DNA of 64,000 bases from assembly GCA_963826105.1 (NCBI GenBank), contig CAWGWA010000005.1, positions 184,971 to 248,970 of the forward strand, given 5' to 3'. The notes beneath the pieces are model-generated. The model had not been told where the DNA came from, ran no database searches, and saw only the letters and a list, made by a program, of their open reading frames with translations. Of this stretch, positions 63,977 to 64,000 are shown piece after piece; positions within the stretch are counted from its first letter, which is position 1, and each line of letters opens with the position of its first letter. The position numbers and the translations under genes are program-made. The stretch is from WHTI01 sp963826105. Its GTDB lineage: Bacteria; Actinomycetota; CADDZG01; WHSQ01.

Positions 63977-64000
63977 ATATTTCAATGGCTTAGGCCGATA

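Noticed and set aside
1..64000. CRISPR arrays, phage genes, insertion sequences or rRNA
   Set aside because: I saw no regularly spaced repeats, cas genes, transposases, integrases or rRNA-like stretches on either strand.

Overview
This window looks like three unrelated pieces of DNA joined into one contig, not one genome. Segment A (1 to about 37,480) is a high-GC Actinomycetota genome. It has an F420-dependent NADP reductase, a split methylmalonyl-CoA mutase, CGNR, STAS and DUF2568-type genes, and mostly leaderless genes. Segment B (about 37,490-40,225) is a fragment of a Nocardioides-like actinobacterial polyamine or amine degradation cluster. Segment C (about 40,225-64,000) is a rhizobial alphaproteobacterium, most like Mesorhizobium (SDR-uvrC-pgsA-moaD-moaE, purM-purN, hdaA, an NDUFA4-type complex I subunit, tRNA-Arg-UCU). 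Both joints cut genes in mid-domain.

Segment A, in order: an MFS exporter, folD, a CGNR zinc-finger regulator, and the TCA genes citZ / icd-mdh. Next come an acyl-CoA ligase, a GNAT and a YdcF-like protein, then sdhD-sdhA-sdhB (one membrane anchor only), methylmalonyl-CoA mutase with npdG, and secreted hydrolases. An operon of ACT, metallophosphoesterase and VOC proteins follows, then a YcaQ-like and a FUSC protein. A likely leucine/branched-acyl-CoA catabolic block comes next: biotin carboxylase, divergent biotin ligase, carboxyltransferase, enoyl-CoA hydratase and HMG-CoA lyase. The segment closes with an ECF sigma factor convergent with a STAS protein, an ABC-2 exporter, and a truncated CocE-like hydrolase.

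The clearest biological pattern in segment A is leaderless expression. At least thirteen genes have a TAnnnT -10 hexamer ending 6-8 nt before the start codon. The divergent carboxylase and biotin ligase genes share one overlapping, self-complementary -10 (TATCCTA). Convergent genes often share their stop codons in a CTAG or CTAA.

Segment C carries DNA repair (uvrC), phospholipid synthesis (two CDP-alcohol phosphatidyltransferases), molybdopterin synthase (moaD, moaE) and a molybdopterin oxidoreductase that would use its product. It also has a PAS-GGDEF-EAL protein, a caspase-like protein, an M15 peptidase, ndk, an ABC-F protein, a secreted Asp/Gly repeat protein, purine synthesis genes, hdaA and a tRNA.

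Many genes are broken by one-base shifts: about ten in segment A and dozens in B and C. Where I could rebuild the reading frame, the lesion is most often an extra G placed directly after a C. I read these as sequencing or assembly errors, not pseudogenes, and give corrected extents where possible. I saw no CRISPR array, phage, insertion sequence or rRNA.
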